This document shows, piece after piece, positions 1 to 8,372 of a stretch of 64,000 bases of DNA (the stretch's first letter is position 1; every line of letters begins with the position of its first letter). Made by a program: the position numbers and the translations under genes. The DNA is from JABDOU01 sp041567895. Its GTDB lineage: Bacteria; Actinomycetota; Acidimicrobiia; Spongiisociales; SHLN01. The stretch spans positions 1 to 64,000 of the forward strand of contig JBFGAX010000004.1 of assembly GCA_041567895.1 (NCBI GenBank). The letters are read 5' to 3'. A model generated the notes under the pieces. The model ran no database searches. It was not told the DNA's origin and saw only the letters and a program-made list of their open reading frames with translations.

Positions 1-197
1 AGACGCGATGTGTATGTGGGCGATACCGGTGAACAAGAGCAGAACTATGCGACCGGTTCTGTGCGCCGATTCTCATGCAGGGCATTCGTGAGGCGTCTCG
101 TATGGGCGACGTCGCTGTCTCGACGTATTCCGCGGTTGGGGTTGTGTTTTCTTTCCACCCACCCCTCTTCGGCCTTCGGCCTGCGAACGGTACCTTT

Positions 198-231
198 CCC
201 CATCTTCGATCCTTCGGATACCTCGATGGGG
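198..231. terminator. Hairpin, possible terminator before argC
   Basis: CCCCATC (198-204) pairs perfectly with GATGGGG (225-231). Inside it ATCC (209-212) pairs with GGAT (216-219) around a 3-base loop. There is no clear T-run after it on the plus strand. Its position before the argC promoter fits a terminator of the preceding unit. An attenuator is the alternative, but the promoter candidate lies downstream of it. Confidence 0.4.
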
Positions 232-256
232 GACCATTCGTTTGTGCAGTTGCCTG

Positions 257-276
257 TGTATACGTATATGCGTAAT
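257..276 (+). promoter_or_regulatory. Candidate ARG box (ArgR operator) of argC
   Basis: A 20-base AT-rich segment with a perfect TATACGTATA palindrome (259-268) followed by TGCGTAAT stands out in GC-rich surroundings. ArgR operators in actinobacteria are imperfect AT-rich palindromes of about this size. A possible promoter, -35 TTGTGC (242-247) and -10 TATATG (265-270) with 17-base spacing, overlaps it, so a bound repressor would block transcription. argR itself lies in the operon downstream, which would give autoregulation. Confidence 0.5.
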
Positions 277-351
277 GTTCCTGTAGCGTATGACCGCGCT
301 TCGAGCCCGGCGAAACGAGGATCTTGATGATGAAGGTTGTGAGACAGCAGC

Positions 352-1377
352 ATGACGCATAAGGCCGCCATATTTGGCGCCTCCGGATATGCCGGCGGAC
401 AGCTCGTTCGACTGCTCGACGGGCATCCTGCCATCGACATCGTGTACCTCGGCGCCCACAGCTGGGCCGGTCAGACGCTGGGTGCTGCCCACCCCCAGCT
501 CGGTAATGGTGACCGGATCATGGGTCCCATCGACGTCAACATGATGCCCGATGCGGACATGGCGTTTCTTGCGCTTCCCCATGGCGAATCGTGGAAGGTC
601 GGAGCTGCTTTGGCAGAGCGAGGCGTAAAGGTCGTCGATCTCGGTAGTGACTTTCGCCTGGATTCGGATGATCGCTACGTCGAGGCCTACGGCCAACACC
701 ATCCCATGGCAGATGATCTGTCGGCCTGGATCTATGGACTTCCAGAGCTGTTTGGTCCGGCGATCACCGCAGCTGGTCGGGTGGCCGCACCCGGCTGCTA
801 TCCGACTTCCGCGCTCCTGGCGCTCGCCCCATTGGTGCACGAAGGGATCATCGAGATCGACGGCATCGTCGTCGACGCCATTTCGGGCGTCAGTGGGGCC
901 GGGAGAAAGGTGAGCGCCGATTTGACCTTCGGAGCGGTTGCTGAAGGAGTGAGGGCGTACGGTGTGTTCACTCATCGTCATCGTCCCGAAATCGAGGCAG
1001 GCCTCGAAGCTTTCGTCGGGGCTCCGGCCTCGATCGTTTTCACCCCGCACCTGGCTCCGATGCAAGCCGGTCTCCTATCGACGTGTTATGGAGATCTGGC
1101 GGGTCCGGCAAGTGATGTCGAAGCAGTCCTCAAAGACTTCTACGACGATGCGGAGTTCGTCGATGTGATCGATGAGCCCCCTCAGACCAGATGGGTGGTC
1201 GGTTCAAACCGGGCTCTGCTTTCCGCATTCGCCGACGACCGCACCGGAAAAGTGATCGTCCTGTCTGCCATTGACAACCTCGGTAAGGGTGCGGCCGGCC
1301 AGGCCGTGCAATGCGCCAATCTGATGCTGGGAGAACCCGAAGGTGCCGGATTGACGTCTGCGGGTTGGCTCCCGTGA
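352..1377 (+). CDS. argC: N-acetyl-gamma-glutamyl-phosphate reductase
   Basis: Catalyses the NADPH-dependent reduction of N-acetylglutamyl phosphate to N-acetylglutamate semialdehyde, the third step of arginine synthesis, in the cytoplasm. The 341-residue protein opens with the Rossmann nucleotide-binding motif GASGYAGGQLVRLL (residues 9-22) and carries the catalytic-cysteine motif AAPGCYPTSALLAL near residue 145. Length matches the family. The ATG start follows a weak purine-rich stretch. The stop overlaps the GTG start of argJ by 4 bases, so it heads a translationally coupled arg operon, probably under the ARG box about 80 bases upstream. Confidence 0.97.
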   Translation: MTHKAAIFGASGYAGGQLVRLLDGHPAIDIVYLGAHSWAGQTLGAAHPQLGNGDRIMGPIDVNMMPDADMAFLALPHGESWKVGAALAERGVKVVDLGSDFRLDSDDRYVEAYGQHHPMADDLSAWIYGLPELFGPAITAAGRVAAPGCYPTSALLALAPLVHEGIIEIDGIVVDAISGVSGAGRKVSADLTFGAVAEGVRAYGVFTHRHRPEIEAGLEAFVGAPASIVFTPHLAPMQAGLLSTCYGDLAGPASDVEAVLKDFYDDAEFVDVIDEPPQTRWVVGSNRALLSAFADDRTGKVIVLSAIDNLGKGAAGQAVQCANLMLGEPEGAGLTSAGWLP

Positions 1378-2528
1378 GCGTTGTTGCACCTCTGGGTTTC
1401 CGAGCGGCCGGGGTTTCTGCCGGTATCAAGCAATCAGGGGCAAGGGACGTGGCAATTGTTGCGGCCGCCGATCCGGTTGCCGCCACCGGGATTTTTACTC
1501 GTAATCGATCCGCAGCCGCACCTGTCCTGCTCAGCCGTCACCACCTCCGGGATCATCAAGCCCGGGCGATCGTTCTCAACAGTGGATGCGCAAATGCCGG
1601 CACCGGTTCGGCCGGGGAGAAAGCTGCGCTCGCTATGGCAGAAGCCACTGCCGACGGAATTGGCTGTCGTGTGGCCGACGTGCTGGTGGCCAGCACCGGG
1701 CCGATCGGACCGCCATTGCCGATTGACAGCATCAAAAACGCCATACCCGGCGCCATCGATGCGCTCACCGACGAATCCGGAACCGGGGCAGCCGCAGCCA
1801 TCATGACGACCGATACCGTGAGCAAGGAAGCGACAGCAAACGGCTCGGGCTACGTGATAGGGGGCATGGCAAAAGGGGCCGCGATGGTTCGGCCTGATAT
1901 GGCAACAATGCTCGCGGTCCTGACCACCGATGCGGTTGTCTCCTGGCAAGCTCTTGAAACGATCTTGAGGAGGGTGGGCGATAGAACCTTCAATTGCCTC
2001 AATATCGACGGCTGCGCCTCGACAAACGATTCGGTGTTCCTCCTTGCTTCTGGAGGTGCGGGCGTCCGCCCCGACCTCGAGGAGTTTGAACAACGACTTC
2101 ATGAGGTCTGTCTCGATCTGGCACTCCAGATGGCACGGGACGGCGAGAAGACGGATCGCGTGATCACAGTGAACGTGCGCGGAGCGGTCAACGACTCGAT
2201 CGCTCGGGAACTGGGGCGGACGATGACGGATTCTGATTTGGTTCGCGCATCGTTTTACGGAGGAGATCCCAACTGGGGAAGGTTGCTGGCGGCGGCGGGC
2301 GCCGGTCCTTTTCCCATGAACCCCAATGCAATGAGCGTCTTCTATAACGGTATTGAAGTCGCTCGCAACAGCGTCGAGGTCGATTATGACCGCAAGACCC
2401 TGCTTGCGGAGTTGAGGCAGGGCGACTTCTCCGTCGACGTAGAGGTCGGCACCGGTGAGGGGCAGGCGACGATCTACGCATGTGATCTGACCCCCGGATA
2501 TGTCATGTTCAATTCGGAGCCGTCCTGA
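1374..2528 (+). CDS. argJ: Glutamate N-acetyltransferase / amino-acid acetyltransferase (ArgJ)
   Basis: Transfers the acetyl group from N-acetylornithine to glutamate, recycling acetyl in the arginine pathway; some family members also use acetyl-CoA. The GTG at 1374 gives a 384-residue protein beginning SVVAPLGFRAAGV, the family N-terminus; the frame stays open further upstream inside argC but that part is not conserved. The autoprocessing site is visible as PDMATML, with cleavage expected before Thr178, which becomes the nucleophile of the beta subunit. The GTG overlaps the argC stop, and the stop overlaps the ATG of argB. Whether it is mono- or bifunctional cannot be read from the sequence. 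Confidence 0.96.
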   Translation: MSVVAPLGFRAAGVSAGIKQSGARDVAIVAAADPVAATGIFTRNRSAAAPVLLSRHHLRDHQARAIVLNSGCANAGTGSAGEKAALAMAEATADGIGCRVADVLVASTGPIGPPLPIDSIKNAIPGAIDALTDESGTGAAAAIMTTDTVSKEATANGSGYVIGGMAKGAAMVRPDMATMLAVLTTDAVVSWQALETILRRVGDRTFNCLNIDGCASTNDSVFLLASGGAGVRPDLEEFEQRLHEVCLDLALQMARDGEKTDRVITVNVRGAVNDSIARELGRTMTDSDLVRASFYGGDPNWGRLLAAAGAGPFPMNPNAMSVFYNGIEVARNSVEVDYDRKTLLAELRQGDFSVDVEVGTGEGQATIYACDLTPGYVMFNSEPS

Positions 2529-3439
2529 TGCCGACCGGTCACGGGGCACCTCACGCCTCGAAACCAAGGATTGCATCGACCATGGGTAAGGCCCGGATCT
2601 TGATGGAGGCGATGCCTTTCATCAAGGCGTATCGAGGCCGCATCGTGGTGATCAAATACGGTGGCTCGGCGATGGTTGACGAAGAGTTGCGATCGTCTTT
2701 TGCCGACGATGTGGCTCTGCTTCACCTCGTTGGCGTGAAGCCGGTGATTGTCCACGGCGGCGGGCCGCAGATCTCGGCGGCGATGAACCAGGCAGGCGTT
2801 GAACCCCAATGGATGGACGGTCTACGTATCACTGACGCTGAAACGATGAAGGTCGTGCAGGCAACCCTGGCCGGATCGATCAACCCCGACATCGTACGGC
2901 TGATCAATGCTCACGGCGGTGTAGCGAGCGGTGTCAGTGGTCTCGACGGCAACCTTCTCATCGCGCGACCCAGGGACCAACGGTTGGGATACGTGGGCGA
3001 GGTCAGCCGTGTGAATCCCGGGGTGCTCGTCGGTCTCTTGGAGCAGGGCTTCATCCCGGTGGTAGCGCCGGTTGCCAGGGGGGAAGACGGCGAATCGTAC
3101 AATCTCAACGCAGATACAGCTGCCGGAGCCCTGGCATCTGCGCTTGGCGCAGCCAAGCTGATCTACCTGACGGACGTCGAGGGGCTGTATCGAGACCTCG
3201 TGGATGAGGAAAGCTTGATTTCGCGACTCGACACGGATGGTCTCAAAGAGCTACTCGAGTCGGGTAGAGCGTCGGCGGGTATGGTGCCCAAGCTGCGATC
3301 CTGCCTGAAGGCCCTCGAAGAGGGGGTTGAGCGTGCTCATATTCTCGATGGCCGCATACAGCACTCTGTGCTGCTGGAGATCTTCACTCCCGAGGGCATC
3401 GGCACACTGTTCGCCGACGACTTCGGAGATCTCGAGTGA
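2528..3439 (+). CDS. argB: Acetylglutamate kinase
   Basis: Phosphorylates N-acetylglutamate with ATP, the second arginine step and usually the arginine-inhibited one. The 303-residue protein has the amino-acid-kinase fold: VIKYGGSAM near residue 40 (phosphate-binding lysine and glycines), VHGGGPQI near residue 75 and the nucleotide-binding YLTDVEGLY region near residue 217. The N-terminal extension before RIVVIKYGG is long enough to hold the mobile helix of arginine-sensitive hexameric kinases, so feedback inhibition is plausible (inference). The ATG at 2528 overlaps the argJ stop; an internal ATG at 2582 would remove 18 residues. Confidence 0.96.
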   Translation: MPTGHGAPHASKPRIASTMGKARILMEAMPFIKAYRGRIVVIKYGGSAMVDEELRSSFADDVALLHLVGVKPVIVHGGGPQISAAMNQAGVEPQWMDGLRITDAETMKVVQATLAGSINPDIVRLINAHGGVASGVSGLDGNLLIARPRDQRLGYVGEVSRVNPGVLVGLLEQGFIPVVAPVARGEDGESYNLNADTAAGALASALGAAKLIYLTDVEGLYRDLVDEESLISRLDTDGLKELLESGRASAGMVPKLRSCLKALEEGVERAHILDGRIQHSVLLEIFTPEGIGTLFADDFGDLE

Positions 3440-4632
3440 GTCAGGTAGCTGATCGCTCGAGTGTGGTGATCATGAACACCTATGGATCGCGACCACGTAC
3501 CTTCGTTCGCGGCGACGGCATCGTGTTGTTCGACGACGCAGGCAAGAGCTACCTCGACTGTCTCGGAGGACTGGCCGTGGTAGCTGTCGGCCATGCGAAT
3601 CCAGCAGTGACGAGAGCAGTAGCCGATCAGGTCGCGGTCCTGGCCCACACGTCCAACCTCTTTCACACAGAACCACAGGTGGAACTCGCCGAGAAACTGG
3701 TAGCCATCTCTGGATTGGATCGAGTGTTTTTCGCAAACTGTGGGGCAACCGCGAACGAAGCGGCTATCAAGTTGGCACGACGCTACGGACAGGCCCTGTC
3801 GGGTCCGGATCGCTATCGCATCGTGTCTTTGAACGATTCTTTCCATGGTCGAACCCTCGCAACGCTGGCTGCCACCGGGCAACCTGCAAAGCAGGCGACG
3901 TTCGCTCCGTTGCCGGTCGGATTTCATCAGGTGCCAGGCGGAGACATCGACGCGATGGCAGAGGCCGTTGACGAATCTGTTGCTGCAGTGATGCTGGAAG
4001 TCGTTCAGGGGGAGGGTGGTGTGGTCTCCTGGTCGGCCGACTACTTGCGGGACGTGCGATCTCTCTGTGACGAAGCGGGAACACTCCTGATCATCGATGA
4101 TGTACAGGCAGGGATGGGTCGGACAGGAAACTGGTTTTCCTGGCAGGACGTGAACATCAAACCCGACATTGCTTCGGTCGCCAAGGCTCTCGCCAACGGC
4201 CTGCCCGTCGGAGCGTGTCTGGCTACAGCAGAAGTAGCAGCGGCGTTTCAACCGGGCGACCACGCGTCGACGTTCGGGGGCGGGCCGGTTGTCTGTGCCG
4301 CCGCTCTTGCAACAATCGGCGAGATCGAAGAGAGGGGGTTGTTGACCAATGCGCGAGCGCGTGGTCAACAACTGACGCATGGACTCATGGCGCTGGATGG
4401 CGTCTCCGGCGTTCGAGGGAAGGGTTTGTTGCTTGCGGCGGTCCTCGACGATGACCTCGCGCCAGAAGTAGTGGCTGCTGCGCTGGACAACGGGCTCATC
4501 CTCAACGCGGTTCGGCCGAATGCCATTCGGTGGGCCCCACCCCTTTCCATCACCGCGTCGGAGGTCGTTGATGCGGTCGCAATATTTGACGCGTCACTAT
4601 CTGGCGTCAGGACGGCCTCGGATGGAAACTGA
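3436..4632 (+). CDS. argD: Acetylornithine aminotransferase
   Basis: PLP-dependent class III aminotransferase converting N-acetylglutamate semialdehyde and glutamate to N-acetylornithine. The 398-residue protein shows the substrate-loop motif VLAHTSNLFHTE, the phosphate-binding NCGATANEAAIKLAR, the cofactor aspartate in LLIIDDVQAGMGRTG, and the Schiff-base lysine in SVAKALANGLPVGA. The GTG start overlaps the argB stop by 4 bases. In many actinobacteria argF follows argD; here argR follows directly, so ornithine carbamoyltransferase must be encoded elsewhere. Confidence 0.95.
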   Translation: MSQVADRSSVVIMNTYGSRPRTFVRGDGIVLFDDAGKSYLDCLGGLAVVAVGHANPAVTRAVADQVAVLAHTSNLFHTEPQVELAEKLVAISGLDRVFFANCGATANEAAIKLARRYGQALSGPDRYRIVSLNDSFHGRTLATLAATGQPAKQATFAPLPVGFHQVPGGDIDAMAEAVDESVAAVMLEVVQGEGGVVSWSADYLRDVRSLCDEAGTLLIIDDVQAGMGRTGNWFSWQDVNIKPDIASVAKALANGLPVGACLATAEVAAAFQPGDHASTFGGGPVVCAAALATIGEIEERGLLTNARARGQQLTHGLMALDGVSGVRGKGLLLAAVLDDDLAPEVVAAALDNGLILNAVRPNAIRWAPPLSITASEVVDAVAIFDASLSGVRTASDGN

Positions 4633-5077
4633 GCGAAGGCGGCGGATAATACGCCAACTCATCGCAGAATCAGGTGTCACCAGCCAGAACCAGATTCGCG
4701 AGAGGCTTGCGGCCGATGGCTTTGTGGTGACACAGGCAACAGTGTCGCGTGATCTGGCGGCACTCGGGGCTCGCAAGAGCGGAAGCGGACCGTCCGCAAC
4801 CTATCTCCTGGGTCCTCCAAACCAGACGAACACCGACCTCACGAGCGCGCTGAACACCTTTGGCATCTCGGTTGCATCGTCAGCGAACATCGTGGTGGTG
4901 CGCACCGAGCCGAGTGCAGCCGGTGTCGTAGCCGGGGCGATTGACAGGGCAGGGCTCGCCTCGGTGATCGGGACAGTCGCCGGCGACGACACCGTGATCG
5001 TCATCACCGCTGATCCCACCGGTGGCGAAGCGCTCGCGAACCGATTAGACCCAAGACCAATGGAGGAGCTGACATGA
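4622..5077 (+). CDS. argR: Arginine repressor
   Basis: Hexameric, arginine-responsive DNA-binding repressor of arginine genes. The ATG at 4622 gives 151 residues, the family length. The N-terminal winged helix ends with the diagnostic VTQATVSRDLAALGARK (residues ~36-52). The C-terminal oligomerisation and arginine-binding domain carries IGTVAGDDTVIVI. The start lies inside the last codons of argD (11-base overlap) and the stop overlaps the argG ATG by 4 bases. Being inside the operon it would control, it probably regulates itself through the candidate box at 257-276. Confidence 0.95.
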   Translation: METERRRRIIRQLIAESGVTSQNQIRERLAADGFVVTQATVSRDLAALGARKSGSGPSATYLLGPPNQTNTDLTSALNTFGISVASSANIVVVRTEPSAAGVVAGAIDRAGLASVIGTVAGDDTVIVITADPTGGEALANRLDPRPMEELT

Positions 5078-6285
5078 CGGATCCGAAGCGGGTCGTGCTT
5101 GCGTACTCGGGGGGTCTGGATACATCCGTGATTCTGGCCTGGATTCGGGAGACCTACGGCGCTGAAGTCGTCGCTTATACAGCAGATGTAGGCCAGGGCG
5201 AAGAAGTTGAGGCAGCCCGAAAGAAGGCGCTCGCGACCGGAGCCGTCGAAGCAATTGCCGAAGACCTGACTTCTGAGTTCGTCGAGGATTACGTATTCCC
5301 TGCGCTCCGTGCCAACGCCGTATATGAGGGCTATTACCTGCTGGGAACCTCGTTGGCGCGCCCGGTCATCACGAAGGGCCTCATCAAAGCTGCTGAAGAG
5401 AGCGGCGCCGACGCCATTGCACATGGCGCCACGGGTAAAGGCAATGACCAGGTGCGCTTCGAGCTTTCCGCATACGCGCTGAAACCAGAAATCCGTGTGA
5501 TCGCGCCGTGGCGGGAATGGAACCTTGAAGGTCGCGCCGATTGCGTCGCGTACGCCCGGGAACGTGATATCGAAGTGCCGGTCACGAAAGAAAAGCCGTA
5601 TTCGATGGACGCCAACATTCTTCACATCTCGTACGAAGGAGGAGTCCTCGAAGATCCATGGGTGGAGCCTCCTGCCGGCATGTTCCAACGAACAACCGAT
5701 CCAGAAGCCGCCCCGGATCACCCCGAGATCGTCACCGTTGGCTTTCGGCATGGCACCGCCGTTTCGATAGACGGGCGAGAGATGGAACCTGTTGCGCTGC
5801 TCACCCACCTCAACGATCTGGGTGGTCGGCACGGTGTCGGGCGCATTGATATCGTGGAAAACAGATTCGTTGGAATGAAAAGCCGGGGCGTCTACGAGAC
5901 CCCGGGAGGCACCATAATCCACCACGCGCTCCGCGCAGTTGAGTCGATCACGCTTGATCGCGAAGTGCTTCACCTTCGCAACGAGCTTTCGCTCAAATAT
6001 GCCTCGATGGTCTACAACGGATTCTGGTTCGCTCCCGAGCGAGACGGGTTGCAGGCTTACATGGATACGGTCGCGCGTCCTGTGACCGGCGAGGCCAGGC
6101 TGCAACTCTATAAGGGGGGCGTGACCGTTCTCGGCCGCCGCTCGGACCGGGCTTTGTACGACCATGCAACGGTGACATTTGAAGCTGATGATGTGTACGA
6201 CCAGAGTGACGCAACGGGATTCATCCGTCTGAATGCACTTCGACTCCGGACGCTCGCAGAAAAACAGCTTGGCGGTGGCGAGTGA
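5074..6285 (+). CDS. argG: Argininosuccinate synthase
   Basis: Joins citrulline and aspartate with ATP to make argininosuccinate. The 403-residue protein begins with the PP-loop ATP pyrophosphatase motif AYSGGLDTSV (residues 10-19) and contains GATGKGNDQVRFE around residue 118 and EKPYSMDANILHISYEGG near residue 175, all typical of the type 1 enzyme. ATGA overlap with argR upstream and GTGA overlap with argH downstream. A long open frame on the opposite strand is only a shadow of this gene. Confidence 0.97.
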   Translation: MTDPKRVVLAYSGGLDTSVILAWIRETYGAEVVAYTADVGQGEEVEAARKKALATGAVEAIAEDLTSEFVEDYVFPALRANAVYEGYYLLGTSLARPVITKGLIKAAEESGADAIAHGATGKGNDQVRFELSAYALKPEIRVIAPWREWNLEGRADCVAYARERDIEVPVTKEKPYSMDANILHISYEGGVLEDPWVEPPAGMFQRTTDPEAAPDHPEIVTVGFRHGTAVSIDGREMEPVALLTHLNDLGGRHGVGRIDIVENRFVGMKSRGVYETPGGTIIHHALRAVESITLDREVLHLRNELSLKYASMVYNGFWFAPERDGLQAYMDTVARPVTGEARLQLYKGGVTVLGRRSDRALYDHATVTFEADDVYDQSDATGFIRLNALRLRTLAEKQLGGGE

Positions 6286-7622
6286 GCCTGTGGGGAGGAC
6301 GTTTCCAACAGGGTCCGAGTGATCTCCTGTGGGCGTACACCGTCGAACGGGCCGACGAGCGATTGCTGAAACACGATATCGCCGGGTCGATCGCCCACGC
6401 AAGGATGCTGGCGGCAGTTGGCTTGATCGCTGAATCCGAGGGCGATGATCTGGTGCGCGGGTTGGAGACGATATCTCATGACGGGGTCGAGTATTTACAA
6501 ACCGATGAGGACATTCACTCCGCAGTTGAGCGGCGACTATTTGAGCTCATCGGTGAAGTTGCGGGAAAGCTGCACACGGGCCGGTCACGCAACGACCAGA
6601 TCGCGCTCGATCTGAGGTTGTACCTGGCAGAGGCGGCGGACGACCAGATGGCCGGCATTCAGCGCTTTGTCCTGCAAATCGTGCAAACGGCCGAGCGACA
6701 CACTCGCACCGCTGTCGCCTCCTACACCCACTTGCAGCAAGCTCAGGTGACGAGTTTGGCGCATCACCTGCTCGCGTATGCGTGGATGGCCCGGCGGGAT
6801 GCAGATCGGCTCGAGGATTTCTCCCGGCGTGTTGCAGTTTCCCCGCTTGGCGCAGGGGCCTCCGTCGGAAGCTCGCTACCGCTGGAACCGGCTATCACCG
6901 CCGAATTGCTCGGCTGGGACGCGACATTCGATAACTCGATGGAGGCTGTCGGGTCTCGGGACCTGGCAGCCGAGTATGTTTTCATTTGCAGTCAAGCGAT
7001 GGTCAATCTGTCGAGACTCGCCGAGGAGATCATTCTCTGGTCGAGTCAGGAGTTCAACTGGATGACGTTGCCGGACGATCTCGCAACCGGGTCCTCCGCG
7101 ATGCCCCACAAGAAAAACCCCGACATTGCCGAGCTGGCACGGGGGAGGGCGGCCATCGCCGTATCCGACACTGCCGCCATCCTCGGTCTGCAGGCGAGCC
7201 TGCCCCTCACATACAACCGTGATCTCCAGGAGGACAAACGCCTGGTGTTTGCTGCTCATGATCGACTGTTGAGTTCCGGACAGGCCCTGGGCGCCCTGGT
7301 TGCAGGGTCGGAGTTTCATCCGCCGCGCCCGGGGAGCCTCGTTCTTTCGCTCGACCTTGCCGAAGTGCTCGTGTCACGCGGGGTCCCTTTTCGGGAAGCG
7401 CACGATATCGTGGGAAAGCTGGTCGCCGAGGCTGAGCACAGTGGAATCGGGCTGTTCGATCTCAAACCCGAGGTGCTCCACGCCGCTCATCCGAGCCTCA
7501 CCGCTGATGACATTCCGACCATCGAGGACTCGCTCGAGCGCCGGGCTGTTCCCGGCAGCGGGAGCCCGGCTGATGTCGCCGTTCAGGCCATAGCGCTGAA
7601 GGCGTGGGCTCGCGAGGAGTGA
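6282..7622 (+). CDS. argH: Argininosuccinate lyase
   Basis: Cleaves argininosuccinate to arginine and fumarate, the last step of the pathway; fumarase/aspartase superfamily. The GTG start gives SLWGGRFQQGPSDLLW, the family N-terminus. HTGRSRNDQIALDLRLY (near residue 107) and the superfamily signature GSSAMPHKKNPD (near residue 268, with the catalytic serine) are intact. Length of 446 residues is slightly short of the common ~460. It is the last gene of the arg operon; a 94-base gap follows before an unrelated surface-protein gene. Confidence 0.97.
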   Translation: MSLWGGRFQQGPSDLLWAYTVERADERLLKHDIAGSIAHARMLAAVGLIAESEGDDLVRGLETISHDGVEYLQTDEDIHSAVERRLFELIGEVAGKLHTGRSRNDQIALDLRLYLAEAADDQMAGIQRFVLQIVQTAERHTRTAVASYTHLQQAQVTSLAHHLLAYAWMARRDADRLEDFSRRVAVSPLGAGASVGSSLPLEPAITAELLGWDATFDNSMEAVGSRDLAAEYVFICSQAMVNLSRLAEEIILWSSQEFNWMTLPDDLATGSSAMPHKKNPDIAELARGRAAIAVSDTAAILGLQASLPLTYNRDLQEDKRLVFAAHDRLLSSGQALGALVAGSEFHPPRPGSLVLSLDLAEVLVSRGVPFREAHDIVGKLVAEAEHSGIGLFDLKPEVLHAAHPSLTADDIPTIEDSLERRAVPGSGSPADVAVQAIALKAWAREE

Positions 7623-7716
7623 TCATCCGTGAGACGAACAGATTTCCTGTGACAAGCTTGCCAGGTGCTGGGGTGCGGTTACGCTGATTGAAGGAACCGG
7701 AGTTCGAGGAGTACGA

Positions 7717-8334
7717 GTGGTGAGGTTTACGAGGTGGCGCGCGCCGTTCATGGTGCTGTTGATGGTGCTGTTGTTGGCGTTGTTGTTGATGCTTTTGGCT
7801 GCCAGTCCGGCAGGCGCGCAGACTCCGGGTGCCGATCTCATCATCACCGTCTCGGATGGCGACGTGGCCGTGGAACAGGGCGACACACTGACCTATACCG
7901 TGGTCGTCGGCAACAATGGGCCGAATGCAGCCGAGAACGTCAAGGTTCTCAACGCGCTTCCTGATGGCACCTCATATCTCGGGTCCGATGCCTCTGCCGG
8001 AAACTGCGATGAGACGGGCGGCCTCGTCATGTGTGATCTTGGAACGATTGAACAAGGAGCGGCTGCTCGCATCCTGGTGTCCGTCTTCATCGACGACATA
8101 CCGGATGCAACCATTGAGACCACCTATGTCGTTTCATCGAGCACCACCGACCCCGATCCGACCAACAACACGGCTGAGGAGACGAGCACTTCGATAGAGG
8201 TCCTGCCGGTGACAGGAGCCATTGACCAGGTCATCCTGCCGATGGCGGTGATGGCCATTTTCGCCGGTACCTACTTCGTCTGGTGGGCACGCCGGTCTCG
8301 AGAGGCGTACGTCATCGATCGGCTCAACCTCTAG
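7717..8334 (+). CDS. Exported DUF11-domain protein with LPXTG-type anchor
   Basis: A 205-residue surface protein. A strongly hydrophobic signal peptide (about residues 9-35, ending ASPAGAQ) precedes one DUF11/CARDB-like beta-sandwich repeat (TYTVVVGNNGPNAAENVKV...). The C-terminus is LPVTG, then a ~20-residue hydrophobic segment, then WARRSRE, the layout of a sortase sorting signal, although 15 residues follow the basic cluster. The GTG start has a good ribosome site (GAGGAGTACGA). No sortase gene lies in the window. A second protein of the same design is at 28313-29602. Binding partner and role are unknown. Confidence 0.8.
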   Translation: MVRFTRWRAPFMVLLMVLLLALLLMLLAASPAGAQTPGADLIITVSDGDVAVEQGDTLTYTVVVGNNGPNAAENVKVLNALPDGTSYLGSDASAGNCDETGGLVMCDLGTIEQGAAARILVSVFIDDIPDATIETTYVVSSSTTDPDPTNNTAEETSTSIEVLPVTGAIDQVILPMAVMAIFAGTYFVWWARRSREAYVIDRLNL

Positions 8335-8345
8335 ACCTCGCCGGG

Positions 8346-8359
8346 TTAGCACGTGCTAA
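8346..8359. repeat. Perfect 14-bp palindrome TTAGCACGTGCTAA
   Basis: A perfect inverted repeat sits in the 38-base gap between the convergent DUF11 and hutI genes. With no spacer it cannot form an open-loop hairpin at full length, and there is no T-run. It could be a protein-binding site or a minimal terminator. Confidence 0.4.
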
Positions 8360-8372
8360 GGCCAGCCGCATC

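Larger units (their letters stand above)
1..351. other. Non-coding region upstream of argC
   Basis: I find no convincing gene in this stretch. The open frames here have compositions and lengths expected of chance. It holds a two-tier hairpin (198-231) and, downstream of it, a palindromic AT-rich motif over a possible promoter (242-276). The likeliest reading is the end of an upstream transcription unit followed by the argC promoter and leader. The first ~190 bases are unexplained; the tail of a gene lying left of the window cannot be excluded. Confidence 0.6.

Noticed and set aside
4801..6402. A 533-codon minus-strand open frame opposite argR, argG and argH
   Set aside because: It is a shadow of argG, caused by codon bias; no start signal or recognisable family.
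8346..8359. CIRCE (HrcA) heat-shock operator
   Set aside because: CIRCE is TTAGCACTC-N9-GAGTGCTAA. Here the half-sites adjoin without the 9-base spacer and no chaperone gene is near.
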